A DNA stretch of 64,000 nucleotides from Aliigemmobacter aestuarii. Its GTDB lineage: Bacteria; Pseudomonadota; Alphaproteobacteria; Rhodobacterales; Rhodobacteraceae. The position numbers and the translations under genes are program-made. Under the pieces are notes generated by a model, which searched no databases, was not told where the DNA came from, and was given only the letters and a program-made list of their open reading frames with translations. Below, in pieces: positions 50,623-58,702 of this stretch; the stretch's first letter is position 1, and each line of letters starts with the position of its first letter. The stretch spans positions 1,116,001 to 1,180,000 of the forward strand of contig NZ_SSND01000001.1 of NCBI RefSeq assembly GCF_004799285.1, in the 5' to 3' direction.

Positions 50623-52533
50623 ATGACCATGACCCTGCCCCAGATCCTGATCCTTGCCATCCTGGCCGGTGCGATGGCGCTGTTCCTCTGGGGGCGGCTC
50701 AGGCATGACATGGTGGCGCTTGCGGCGCTGATGGCTTGCGTCCTGGCCGGGATCGTCCCGGCGGCCGATGCCTTTGCCGGGTTCGGCCATCCGGCGGTGA
50801 TCACGGTGGCCTGCGTTCTGGTCCTCAGCCAGGGGCTGCAGAATACAGGCGCCGTCGACTGGCTGGCACGGACGCTGCTGCCGCGCCGCGCGGGCAGGCT
50901 TTCCAGCATGACCGCGCTGATCGGGCTTGCCGCTGCCCTGTCCGGGTTCATGAACAACGTGGGGGCGCTTGCGCTTTTGATGCCGGTCGCGGTGCGTCTG
51001 GCGGGGCGGCTGGACCTGACACAGGGCCAGATGCTGATGCCGCTGGCCTTCGGCACCATTCTGGGCGGGATGACAACGCTGGTGGGCACGCCGCCGAACC
51101 TGATCGTGTCGGGCTTTCGTGCGGAAAGCGGGGCGGGCGCCTTCGGGATGTTCGATTTCGCACCGGTCGGCGTCGCCGTCGCCCTTGCGGGCATCGGCTT
51201 CATCGTGTTTGCCGGATGGCGGCTGGTTCCGGCGCGGCAGGCCACCGGCGCCGAAGGTTTCGACACGGGCACCTACCTGACAGAGGTTCGTGTGCCAGAG
51301 AAAAGCAAGGCCGTCGGCCTGACCCTGCGCCGTTTCGAACGCGAGATCGAATCGAGCGGCGCACAGATCATCGCGCTGGTCCGCAACGAGGTGAAGATGA
51401 TCGCGCCGCATGGCGGGAGGCTGATCCGGGCGGGCGACATCCTTGTGCTGGAGGCGGATGTGGATGCGCTTGCCGAGGCGCTGGCGACCTTCGGCATCGC
51501 GCTGGAGGAACAGGTCAAGGCCCCCGCCCGGTCCGCCAGCGCGGAAGGCGAGCCGAAAAAGGCAGGGGGCGAAAAGGCAGGGGGCGGGCAAGCGGGCGCC
51601 GAACCGGACGCCGAACTGGACGCCGGAACCGCCAATCCGGACCCGAGAGGGGACCGGAACGGCAGCGAAAGGGACGAGGATATCGTCCTGCGCGAACTGG
51701 TCGTTCTGCCGGGTGCGACGATCGTGGGACAGTCGGCGACCGACCTGCGGCTGCGCACACGCTATGGCCTGAATTTGCTGGCCGTGTCGCGCGAGGGGCA
51801 TACGCCCCACTCCCGCCTCAGGACGCTGCGGCTTAGGTCCGGGGATCTGCTGTTGATGCAGGGCCCGGCCGAGGTGATGGCCGATTTCGTGAACGACACG
51901 GGATGCGTGCCGCTTGGCGAACGCGAACTGCGCCTGCCCGACACGCGCATGGCCATCATCGCGGGGGCCATCATGCTGGGCGCCATCGCCATCGTGACGA
52001 CGGACCTGCTGCCGGCGGCCGTGGCCTTTGCCCTTGGCGTCCTTGCCTCGATGCTGTTCCGGACCGTTCCGCCGCGTCAGGTCTATACCGCGATCGACTG
52101 GCCGGTGATCGTGCTGCTGGCGGCGCTGATCCCGGTCGCCGATGCGATGCAGACGACGGGGGCTGCGGATGTTCTGGCGAGGTTCCTCGTCGACACTGTC
52201 GCGCAGGGCAACCCCGTTGCCGCGCTGGCCGTGGTTCTGGTCACCACCATGTTCCTGTCCGATGTGATGAACAACGCGGCAACGGCGGCGGTGCTGTGCC
52301 CGATCGCCCTTGGCATCGCCGCCTCGCTGAATGTCGATCCCGACAGTTTCCTGATGGCCGTGGCGATCGGCGCCTCCTGCGCCTTCCTGACGCCCATCGG
52401 GCACCAGAACAACACGCTGATCCTTGGCCCCGGAGGGTTCCGGTTCGGCGATTACTGGCGGCTTGGGCTGCCGCTGGAATTCATTGTCGTGGCTGTCAGC
52501 CTGCCGCTGCTCTTGATCGTCTGGCCGCTCTAG
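50623..52533 (+). CDS. SLC13/DASS-family transporter with RCK_C domains
   Basis: 636 residues. Two transporter halves (about 5-205 and 440-635) carry GTPPNLIVSGF and TPIGHQNNTLILGPGG, with the SGFMNNVGALALLMPV and SDVMNNAATAAVL Asn motifs. Between them lie two TrkA-C (RCK_C) domains (about 225-300 and 355-430). A 50-residue charged linker with in-frame KAGGE/KAGGG duplication separates them. It probably carries dicarboxylates, sulfate or another anion with sodium. ATG 50623 follows AAAGG; 50629 is an alternative. Confidence 0.9.
   Translation: MTMTLPQILILAILAGAMALFLWGRLRHDMVALAALMACVLAGIVPAADAFAGFGHPAVITVACVLVLSQGLQNTGAVDWLARTLLPRRAGRLSSMTALIGLAAALSGFMNNVGALALLMPVAVRLAGRLDLTQGQMLMPLAFGTILGGMTTLVGTPPNLIVSGFRAESGAGAFGMFDFAPVGVAVALAGIGFIVFAGWRLVPARQATGAEGFDTGTYLTEVRVPEKSKAVGLTLRRFEREIESSGAQIIALVRNEVKMIAPHGGRLIRAGDILVLEADVDALAEALATFGIALEEQVKAPARSASAEGEPKKAGGEKAGGGQAGAEPDAELDAGTANPDPRGDRNGSERDEDIVLRELVVLPGATIVGQSATDLRLRTRYGLNLLAVSREGHTPHSRLRTLRLRSGDLLLMQGPAEVMADFVNDTGCVPLGERELRLPDTRMAIIAGAIMLGAIAIVTTDLLPAAVAFALGVLASMLFRTVPPRQVYTAIDWPVIVLLAALIPVADAMQTTGAADVLARFLVDTVAQGNPVAALAVVLVTTMFLSDVMNNAATAAVLCPIALGIAASLNVDPDSFLMAVAIGASCAFLTPIGHQNNTLILGPGGFRFGDYWRLGLPLEFIVVAVSLPLLLIVWPL
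51557..51586 (+). repeat. 15-bp in-frame tandem repeat in SLC13 gene
   Basis: AAAAGGCAGGGGGCG occurs twice in a row (51557-51571, 51572-51586), adding five residues to the linker between the RCK_C domains. Confidence 0.9.
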
Positions 52534-52645
52534 GCGGTGGCCGGGCCGCACCGCCGCAACCGTTGGCGCCAAGGGCCCCTGAAAGCCGGCCCCCCAGGCC
52601 CTGCACGGGCGAAACCCGATGCAGTGCGGCAATGATCTGGAAAAG

Positions 52646-52722
52646 TGGCGGACCCGGAGCGATTCGAACGCCCGACCCCCAGATTCGTAGTCTGGTGCTC
52701 TATCCAGCTGAGCTACGGGTCC
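52646..52722 (-). tRNA. tRNA-Arg (anticodon ACG)
   Basis: 77 nt including an encoded CCA. The acceptor stem is GGACCCG/CGGGTCC, the D-arm region is GCTCAGCTGGATAGAGC, and the anticodon stem CCAGA/TCTGG closes the loop CTACGAA, giving ACG (read as ICG after A34 deamination). The T-arm holds TTCGAAT. It reads CGN arginine codons, the commonest in this GC-rich genome. No integrase or att duplication is seen around it. Confidence 0.95.
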
Positions 52723-52735
52723 GTCGTGGGAGTGG

Positions 52736-52764
52736 GATTTAGCCCCCCGCGCCGGGCATTGCAA
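52736..52764 (-). promoter_or_regulatory. Promoter of tRNA-Arg
   Basis: Minus strand TTGCAA (52759-52764), 17-bp spacer, TAAATC (52736-52741). The predicted start is about 7 nt before the tRNA 5' end. Confidence 0.6.
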
Positions 52765-52780
52765 GGGCGAAAGTTCACTT

Positions 52781-54193
52781 TCACATCTGCCCGGCAGGAA
52801 GGCTTTCCTTCGGCAGCCGGATCAGGAATTCCGATCCCTCCTCGTCGGACCTTTCAAGGGTGATCGTGCCGCCATGGCCGCGCACCAATTCGGCCGCGAT
52901 CGCAAGGCCAAGGCCCGTGCCGCCCTTCCGCGCGCCGCCCTGAAAGGCGGTGAACAGATGTTCGCGCGCCTTCGCAGGCAGGCCGGGGCCGGTATCGCCG
53001 ACACGAATCCACCAGTCATGGTCGTCTTCGCCTGCGGAAATCTCGATCGTGCCGGCACGGCCCGTCGCCTCGATCGCCTGCCGGGCGTTGCGGACAAGGT
53101 TGGTCAGCACCCGGTGGATCTGCTCGCCATCGGCGCGGATCATCATGCCCGCCGGAACATCGACAAGGCAGGCGGGTTCGGTCGCGGGGGAAAGCCCTTC
53201 GCCCTCGGCCACATCGTCGGCAAGCCGCCGCAGCGACAGCCGTTCCAGCCGGGGGGGGTGTTCCTCGGCCTTGCCGAAGGCCAGGGTCGATTCGCAGAGG
53301 CCAACCGCCCGGCTGATCGAATTGACCAGCTTGGGCGCCGTCCGCGCCACTGCCGGATCGGCGCTGCTTTCCAGCCTGTCGGCGAAAAGCTGGGCCGTGG
53401 TCAGGATGTTGCGCAGGTCGTGGCTGATCTTGGCCACGGCGCCGCCAAGTTGGGCCAGGCGTTCCTTCTGCCGCAGGGCCCCCGTCAGCTGCGTCTGAAG
53501 GGATTGCAGCGATTCCTCGGCATCGCGCAGTTCGGTGACCTGCGCCGATGGCTGGATCACGCGCCGCGCGTCTTCCGGCGCCTCGGCATAGGATCGCATG
53601 TGGCTCACGACGCGACGGATCGGCAAGACCATCAATCGGCGGACGGCAAGGAACAGCAGCACCGCCGTCACCATCGAGATCAGCGCCGACAAGATCAGGA
53701 TGCGCAGGCCATAGGCCAGCATCTCGTCGCGCAGTGGCACGGAATTCAGCGTGATCTCGATCAGAAGGCCCGCGTCCTTCACCGGGTTGCCGATCACCCG
53801 GATCACCCGTTCGGTCGGATCGACAAGACAGGCCAGCGCATCGCGGATCAACTCGTAAGGACCGGCCAGACGCAAGTCATAGGTGGCATGGACAGGTGCG
53901 GGGATCGGCGAGGACAGCGCCAGTTGCCGCACCTCGTCGCGCCGCAGCACGACGTTGTAGACCCCGGCATTCTCAAGCAACTCGGCCTCAAGTTCGGGGG
54001 TCAGCATGTTTTCCGCCAGAAGCGCAAGCGAGGCGATTTGCGCCTTTTCCAGCCGGAGCAGCAGGAAATCCTCGCGGAAACGCGCGATTGAGGGCACGAA
54101 GATCAGGACTTCGGCCAGCATCACGAAGGCCACGGTCAGCAGAAGGAACCGGCCCGAAAGCGTCTTGAAAAAACCGCCCTGCCCTAGTGCCAA
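52781..54193 (-). CDS. Membrane sensor histidine kinase (HAMP)
   Basis: 470 residues. Helix 1 is near 16-36, a periplasmic sensor of about 130 residues follows, then helix 2 (near 165-190) and a HAMP segment. The phosphoacceptor His is in KISHDLRNI (near 270); N-box LVRNARQAI, G1 GDTGPGLP and G2 GTGLGLAI are intact. No response regulator is adjacent, so it is an orphan kinase. The only good start is TTG at 54193 after AAGGA; the first ATG (54319) would overlap the upstream gene. The sensed signal is unknown. Confidence 0.88.
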   Translation of the reverse strand: MALGQGGFFKTLSGRFLLLTVAFVMLAEVLIFVPSIARFREDFLLLRLEKAQIASLALLAENMLTPELEAELLENAGVYNVVLRRDEVRQLALSSPIPAPVHATYDLRLAGPYELIRDALACLVDPTERVIRVIGNPVKDAGLLIEITLNSVPLRDEMLAYGLRILILSALISMVTAVLLFLAVRRLMVLPIRRVVSHMRSYAEAPEDARRVIQPSAQVTELRDAEESLQSLQTQLTGALRQKERLAQLGGAVAKISHDLRNILTTAQLFADRLESSADPAVARTAPKLVNSISRAVGLCESTLAFGKAEEHPPRLERLSLRRLADDVAEGEGLSPATEPACLVDVPAGMMIRADGEQIHRVLTNLVRNARQAIEATGRAGTIEISAGEDDHDWWIRVGDTGPGLPAKAREHLFTAFQGGARKGGTGLGLAIAAELVRGHGGTITLERSDEEGSEFLIRLPKESLPAGQM

Positions 54194-54200
54194 GACCCGT

Positions 54201-54229
54201 CCTTCTTTCCGTCCCCAATATCCCCCGGG
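54201..54229 (-). repeat. Intergenic repeat element, copy 3 (diverged)
   Basis: Minus strand CCCGGGGGATATTGGGG followed by ACGGAAAGAAGG. It aligns with the GGGGGTATTT-type elements at 11629 and 57657, and its tail supplies the ribosome site of the histidine kinase gene. Confidence 0.5.
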
Positions 54230-54233
54230 CGTC

Positions 54234-54251
54234 CGGGGGGCGCGCCCCCCG
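54234..54251 (-). terminator. Palindrome after the FAD oxidoreductase gene
   Basis: CGGGGGGCGCGCCCCCCG, a perfect 18-bp palindrome 12 bp past the oxidoreductase stop. It has no U-tract; it is a possible terminator or 3'-end stabiliser between this gene and the kinase. Confidence 0.45.
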
Positions 54252-54263
54252 CATGATACGCTG

Positions 54264-55688
54264 TCAGGGCAGCCAGCGCTGCACCAGACCCACGACCCGC
54301 CTGACCACAGGACTATCAAATAGCTTTGGGGAAAAATAGGCGCTGGCTGCGCGTTTTGAAACCTCGGACAAGGTCGGATAGGGCAGGACCATGCCCGCGA
54401 TCGCCGACATCTTCAGCCCGTTGGCAAGCGCCAGTGCCCAAAGCCCGATCAGTTCGCCCGCCTGCGGCCCGACGATGGACGCGCCGACCGGGCGCCCCTT
54501 GACGACCATCACCTTGATCAGCCCCTCGGTCAGCGCCTCGGCGCGGGCGCGGTCGTTGTCGGCGAAGGCCGCGCGCAGGACGGTGACGCGTTCCGCCCCG
54601 TATTCCGCCACGGCCTGCGCCTCGGTCAGGCCGACCTGCGCCATTTCCGGGTCGGTGTATGTGGCCCAGGGAATGTGTCGGGTCGTGGCCCTGGCACGGA
54701 GGCCGAACAGCATCTGCCGCACCACGACGCCGGCGTGATAGCCCGCGACATGGGTGAACTGCAGCCCGCCCGCCGCATCGCCGATGGCATGGACGCGCCG
54801 GTTGGTGGTGGATCGCAGGTCAGCGCCGACCGTCACGCCCTTGCGGTCATGGGCGACATTGGCCGCCGCAAGATCCAGTCGGTCCAGCGACACGCTGCGC
54901 CCCACCGCGATCAGGATGTGCGACCCGTGGATGACAGAGCCGTCGCCTGTCACCACCTCGATCCGGCCCGCCTCGCCGCGGACACGGACGACGGGGGCCT
55001 CTTCCATGATCGTGACGCCTTCGGCCCGCAGGCGTGCCAGCACGACGGCGGCCAATTCGGGATCGTCACGACCCAGGGCGCGGGCACCCTCGATCACCGT
55101 CACGCGGCAGCCCAACCGCCGGTGCGCCTGCGCCATTTCAAGCCCGATCGGCCCGCCGCCGACGACGATCAGGTGTTCGGGCCGGTCGCGAAGTGCGAAG
55201 ATGGTTTCGTTGGTCAGATAGGGCACGGACTCAAGGCCGGGGATCGGCGGCACGAAGGCGGTTGATCCGGTCGCGATCACAAAGCGGCGGGCGCGGATGC
55301 GCTGACCGCCCGCCTCGACCTCGCGCGGCGAGACGAAGCGCGCCCAGTCACGGATCACGGTGCAGCCGAGGGTCTCGAACCTTTCCTGGCTGTCATGGGG
55401 GGCGATGGAGGCGATGGTGGCCGCCACATGATCCTTGACGGCAGCGAAATCCACCTGCGGCGGCGATGGCGCCACGCCAAAGCCCGCACCGCTGGTCATC
55501 CAGTGGGCATGCTTGGCCGCGGCGATCAGCGCCTTTGACGGAACGCAGCCCGTGTTCAGGCAGTCGCCGCCCATCTCGGCCCCTTCGATCAGCACCACCC
55601 GCGCGCCCATCTGCACGGCCCCGGCCGCCACCGAAAGGCCACCCGACCCGGCACCGATCACGCAAACATCCGTTCTGATGGTGTCCAT
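54264..55688 (-). CDS. FAD-dependent pyridine nucleotide-disulfide oxidoreductase
   Basis: 474 residues. FAD site CVIGAGSGGLSVA (near 9-21), redox pair C43/C48 in GGDCLNTGCVPSK, and NAD site VVGGGPIGLEMAQ are intact; the second FAD motif is VHAIGDAAGG. The C-terminal dimer segment has LPYPTLSE with Leu435 where dihydrolipoamide dehydrogenases have the catalytic His. It is therefore more like the mercuric reductase-like enzymes found with TVP38 genes. The substrate is not lipoamide for sure. It starts 2 bp after the TVP38 stop. Confidence 0.88.
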   Translation of the reverse strand: MDTIRTDVCVIGAGSGGLSVAAGAVQMGARVVLIEGAEMGGDCLNTGCVPSKALIAAAKHAHWMTSGAGFGVAPSPPQVDFAAVKDHVAATIASIAPHDSQERFETLGCTVIRDWARFVSPREVEAGGQRIRARRFVIATGSTAFVPPIPGLESVPYLTNETIFALRDRPEHLIVVGGGPIGLEMAQAHRRLGCRVTVIEGARALGRDDPELAAVVLARLRAEGVTIMEEAPVVRVRGEAGRIEVVTGDGSVIHGSHILIAVGRSVSLDRLDLAAANVAHDRKGVTVGADLRSTTNRRVHAIGDAAGGLQFTHVAGYHAGVVVRQMLFGLRARATTRHIPWATYTDPEMAQVGLTEAQAVAEYGAERVTVLRAAFADNDRARAEALTEGLIKVMVVKGRPVGASIVGPQAGELIGLWALALANGLKMSAIAGMVLPYPTLSEVSKRAASAYFSPKLFDSPVVRRVVGLVQRWLP

Positions 55689-55690
55689 GA

Positions 55691-56428
55691 TCAGATCTCC
55701 TTGCGGCGGATGGCCTTGATCAGCATCGGCAGGGCCGACAGGGCGGCCAGCCCCAGGATCGGGCCAAGGACATGCGGGGCGAAGATGATGCCAAGATCCG
55801 GCGTCTCGCCCCGGGCGAAGACCTCGCCCAGACCGGCGCCGACCGACGTATAGACGATGCCCCCCGGAATGATCCCGAGGAAGGTCGTGACCGCAAAGCG
55901 CCAGAGCGATACGCCAAGGACGGCCGGCACCAGGTTGGCGATGAAGAAGGGCACGACAGGCACCAGCCGCATCAGGAAGAGGACGGACCATTCGTTCTCG
56001 CGCAGGCCCGCCTGCAAGCGGGCCACGGCACCGCCCCGCGCCTGCATCCGCGCCGCGAAACGGTCGCCGAAGCCCGACCGCGCGGCAGCAAAGATCGCCA
56101 CCGCGCCGATTGTCGCCGCGGCCACGTTGAACAGCGCACCGGGAAAGATCCCGAACAGGAAGCCACCTGCAAGCGTGGCCACCGTCGCCCCCGGCAACGA
56201 AAAGGCCACGATCACGACATAGGCCAGGATGAACCCCGCAGCGGTCAGCGCATAGTTCGAATCGCGCAGGTCGATCAGGGCCTGGCGGTGTTCGGCGAGG
56301 GCCGAGAAGGTCAGGTGATCGCGCAGGGCAAGGGCCCCGATCAGTGCCACCGTCAGAATCAAGAGGATGGGCAGCCTGCGGGCCCAGTCGGGCCTCGACA
56401 TCCGGCTTTGGGTTTCGGGCGGCGTCAC
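55691..56428 (-). CDS. TVP38/TMEM64 (VTT domain) membrane protein
   Basis: 245 residues with about five to six helices. The VTT core spans about 65-190: PGATVATLAGGFLFGIFPG, then LRLVPVVPFFIANLVPAVLGV-type RLVPVVPFF, and FLGIIPGGIVYTSVGAG. The DedA/VTT superfamily includes lipid scramblases. The start codon is GTG at 56428 after GGAG. It is coupled to the FAD oxidoreductase, a common pairing of unknown purpose. Confidence 0.88.
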   Translation of the reverse strand: MTPPETQSRMSRPDWARRLPILLILTVALIGALALRDHLTFSALAEHRQALIDLRDSNYALTAAGFILAYVVIVAFSLPGATVATLAGGFLFGIFPGALFNVAAATIGAVAIFAAARSGFGDRFAARMQARGGAVARLQAGLRENEWSVLFLMRLVPVVPFFIANLVPAVLGVSLWRFAVTTFLGIIPGGIVYTSVGAGLGEVFARGETPDLGIIFAPHVLGPILGLAALSALPMLIKAIRRKEI

Positions 56429-56728
56429 GTCATTCTCCGTTTCAATGTCCCCGCAAGGATGGGGGCAAGCGACCCTTTGCCGGTAGCCCCCTCACGCGTG
56501 CTTGATCCGGGGTGAGGGAAATGCGGGCTTTGTTGCAGCCAGGGCGGGGCGACTGTAACAAACCGGGTGCGACTTGCCCCGATTCCGCGTCTGCAAGGGC
56601 AAAATGTTGCAGAAAAATCCGCCGACCCGAATTGACTTGGCCCCGTGCCGCCCGTAAAGGACGGTCTTCGAATACAGGCGGCCCTCGAATCCGTATGGTT
56701 TGGGCTGCGAGATTGATGGAGAGCCGCG
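56429..56728. other. Intergenic region TVP38 / rpmH
   Basis: 300 bp. It contains the rpmH promoter (56632-56660), a TGTTGCAG direct repeat (near 56532 and 56605) and a TTTGTT/AACAAA inverted pair. No DnaA boxes are evident, so this rpmH region is not an obvious replication origin. Confidence 0.5.
56632..56660 (+). promoter_or_regulatory. Promoter of rpmH-rnpA
   Basis: TTGACT (56632-56637), 17-bp spacer, TAAAGG (56655-56660). It gives a leader of about 60 nt. Confidence 0.6.
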
Positions 56729-56863
56729 ATGAAGCGCACGTATCAACCGTCGAACCTGGTCCGCAAGCGTCGGCACGGGTTCCGCGCCCGGATGGCCACC
56801 AAGGGCGGCCGTCTTGTGCTGGCCGCGCGCCGCGCCAAGGGCCGCAAGAAGCTGTCGGCCTGA
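56729..56863 (+). CDS. rpmH: 50S ribosomal protein L34
   Basis: 44 residues, [18 protein letters not shown] to GRKKLSA, the complete highly basic L34. GGAGAG precedes the ATG. It heads the rpmH-rnpA-yidD group. Confidence 0.98.
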   Translation: MKRTYQPSNLVRKRRHGFRARMATKGGRLVLAARRAKGRKKLSA

Positions 56864-56908
56864 TCCTTTCATCTGCCCCGTGCATTGCGGGGTGAAGGGT
56901 TGCAAGAC

Positions 56909-57364
56909 ATGACACCGCCGGAGGCACAGGGGGCAGGCAGACATGCCGGGGCACCCGAAGCGCCCCCGGCGGTTTCGCTTTCCCCGACGTCCGGCCCCCG
57001 GCTGACCGTGATCGCCCGGCGCGCCGATTTCCTGCGTGCCGCCCAGGCCCGCAGACAGGGTACCCCCGGCTTCCTGCTTCAGGCGCGCGAGCGCAAGGAT
57101 GACAGCCCCGCGGTGCGGGTGGGCTTTACCTGTTCCAAGAAGATCGGAAATTCTGTGGCACGCAACCGCGCCCGGCGGCGCCTGCGCGAGGTGGCGCGGG
57201 CCGTCCTGCCCGCGATGGGGCGGCCGGGGTGGGATTACGTGCTGGTCGGGCGGCCGGGCGCCACGATCGAACGCGATTTCGCCCTGCTTCTGGGCGACCT
57301 CCGGACAGCCCTCGGCCAGATCCACGCGGCCAGGTCGCCGAAGCCCTCCGAGGGGCTGGCATGA
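56909..57364 (+). CDS. rnpA: Ribonuclease P protein component
   Basis: 151 residues. The RNR motif is [14 protein letters not shown], with upstream [10 protein letters not shown]. The first 33 residues are a Pro/Ala-rich leader not seen in short homologues. It binds the RNase P RNA (not encoded here) to process tRNA 5' ends. The start at 56909 is favoured; a TTG at 56885 is possible. Its stop overlaps yidD by 4 bp. Confidence 0.93.
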   Translation: MTPPEAQGAGRHAGAPEAPPAVSLSPTSGPRLTVIARRADFLRAAQARRQGTPGFLLQARERKDDSPAVRVGFTCSKKIGNSVARNRARRRLREVARAVLPAMGRPGWDYVLVGRPGATIERDFALLLGDLRTALGQIHAARSPKPSEGLA

Positions 57365-57618
57365 GCCCGCTTGCCCATATCGTCGCGCTGCCGGTGCGGG
57401 CCTACCGCCTGCTGCTGTCGCCCTGGGTCGGGCATGGCTGCCGCTATCAGCCGACCTGTTCGGCCTATGCGATGGAGGCGCTGGAACGCCACGGCGGGCT
57501 GAAGGGCGGCTATCTGGCCGCGCACCGGATCTGTCGGTGCCACCCCTGGGGCGGGCACGGGTACGACCCGGTGCCGGGGGCCGACCCCGACCATGACGCC
57601 CGACAAAAGCAGGGGTAA
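57361..57618 (+). CDS. yidD: Membrane protein insertion efficiency factor YidD
   Basis: 85 residues. [20 protein letters not shown] and [20 protein letters not shown] are diagnostic, with conserved cysteines. It is an amphipathic inner-membrane-associated protein that aids YidC insertion. ATGA overlap with rnpA. Confidence 0.95.
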   Translation: MSPLAHIVALPVRAYRLLLSPWVGHGCRYQPTCSAYAMEALERHGGLKGGYLAAHRICRCHPWGGHGYDPVPGADPDHDARQKQG

Positions 57619-57650
57619 GGGGGCGCTGCCCCCTTGCCGCCGATGGCGGC
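57617..57650 (+). terminator. Tandem hairpins after yidD
   Basis: Two adjacent perfect stems: AAGGGGGC/GCCCCCTT (57617-57635) and GCCGCC/GGCGGC (57636-57650). They begin at the yidD stop codon and are followed by the repeat element at 57657. There is no long T-tract. Confidence 0.5.
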
Positions 57651-57656
57651 TTACCC

Positions 57657-57681
57657 CCGGGGTATTTGGATCAGGTTGAAG
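57657..57681 (+). repeat. Intergenic repeat element, copy 2
   Basis: CGGGGTATTTGGA followed by TCAGGTTGAAG, nearly the same as copy 1 (11629-11652, minus strand). Confidence 0.6.
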
Positions 57682-57744
57682 ATGCGATCTGTCTTTTTGC
57701 CTGCGCCTCTGGCATAGGGGCGCAGACGATCAGGAAGCCTTGCG

Positions 57745-58629
57745 ATGCTGGACGACGATACCGCAGACGATATTCACCCGCTGTTCCACGGCGCGCCGAA
57801 ATCGACCGAGTTCAAGAAGCTGCGCAAGCGCATCGTGCAGAACGTGCGCGAGGCGATCGACACCTATGGCATGATCGAGCCTGGCGCGCGCTGGCTGGTC
57901 TGCCTTTCGGGCGGCAAGGACAGCTACACGCTTCTGGCCATCCTGCACGAGTTGAAATGGCGCGGCCTCTTGCCCGTGGATCTTCTGGCCTGCAACCTGG
58001 ACCAGGGTCAGCCCGGCTTTCCGGCGACGGTCCTGCCCGAGTTCCTGACCCGGATGGGCGTTCCACACCGGATCGAATACCAGGACACCTATTCGGTCGT
58101 CGTAGACAAGATCCCGCAGGGGCGCACCTATTGCAGCCTGTGTTCGCGGCTCCGGCGCGGCAATCTTTATCGCATCGCGCGCGAGGAAGGGTGCAGCGCC
58201 GTTGTCCTGGGCCATCATCGCGACGACATCCTCGAAACCTTCTTCATGAACCTCTTTCACGGCGGGCGGCTGGCGACGATGCCGCCGAAGCTGGTGAACG
58301 AGGATGGCGACCTTTTTGTCTATCGGCCGCTGGCCTTCGTGGCCGAGGCCGATTGCGAAAGGTTCGCCCGCGCGATGAACTATCCGATCATCCCCTGCGA
58401 TCTTTGCGGCAGCCAGGACGGGCTTCAGCGCCAGCAGGTCAAGCAGATCCTCGATGGCTGGGAGGCGCGCAGCCCTGGCCGCCGTCAGGTGATGTTCCGC
58501 GCCCTGATGAACGCCCGGCCCTCGCACCTGCCCGACCCCGGCCTGTTCGACTTTGCCGGCCTTGTGCGCGGGGCTGTGCAACCCTCGGGAATTGAGGAAA
58601 ATCCTCCGCAACTTCGTGGAGCGGATTAA
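57745..58629 (+). CDS. ttcA: tRNA 2-thiocytidine biosynthesis protein TtcA
   Basis: 294 residues. The ATP-pyrophosphatase PP-loop is [11 protein letters not shown] (near 54-64). The iron-sulfur cysteine pair is CSLC (near 131-134), and a third ligand is available in CDLCG. It thiolates C32 of certain tRNAs, including tRNA-Arg species such as the ICG type encoded in this window. It lies 126 bp after yidD, beyond the hairpins, so it may have its own promoter. Confidence 0.94.
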   Translation: MLDDDTADDIHPLFHGAPKSTEFKKLRKRIVQNVREAIDTYGMIEPGARWLVCLSGGKDSYTLLAILHELKWRGLLPVDLLACNLDQGQPGFPATVLPEFLTRMGVPHRIEYQDTYSVVVDKIPQGRTYCSLCSRLRRGNLYRIAREEGCSAVVLGHHRDDILETFFMNLFHGGRLATMPPKLVNEDGDLFVYRPLAFVAEADCERFARAMNYPIIPCDLCGSQDGLQRQQVKQILDGWEARSPGRRQVMFRALMNARPSHLPDPGLFDFAGLVRGAVQPSGIEENPPQLRGAD

Positions 58630-58702
58630 GAAAGCCATCAGCGCGAGTCCCTAGTCTGGGGGCAACGGCAAGTGTCGTTGCGGTGATCGACGGGGGCGCA
58701 GG

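Noticed and set aside
52600-52760. tRNA-Arg as a possible integration site
   Set aside because: No integrase, no duplicated 3' tRNA fragment and no change in gene content around it.
52645-52863. Plus-strand ORF with a peptide like RFERPTPRFV near a tRNA
   Set aside because: It is the antisense reading of tRNA-Arg, a well-known false gene.
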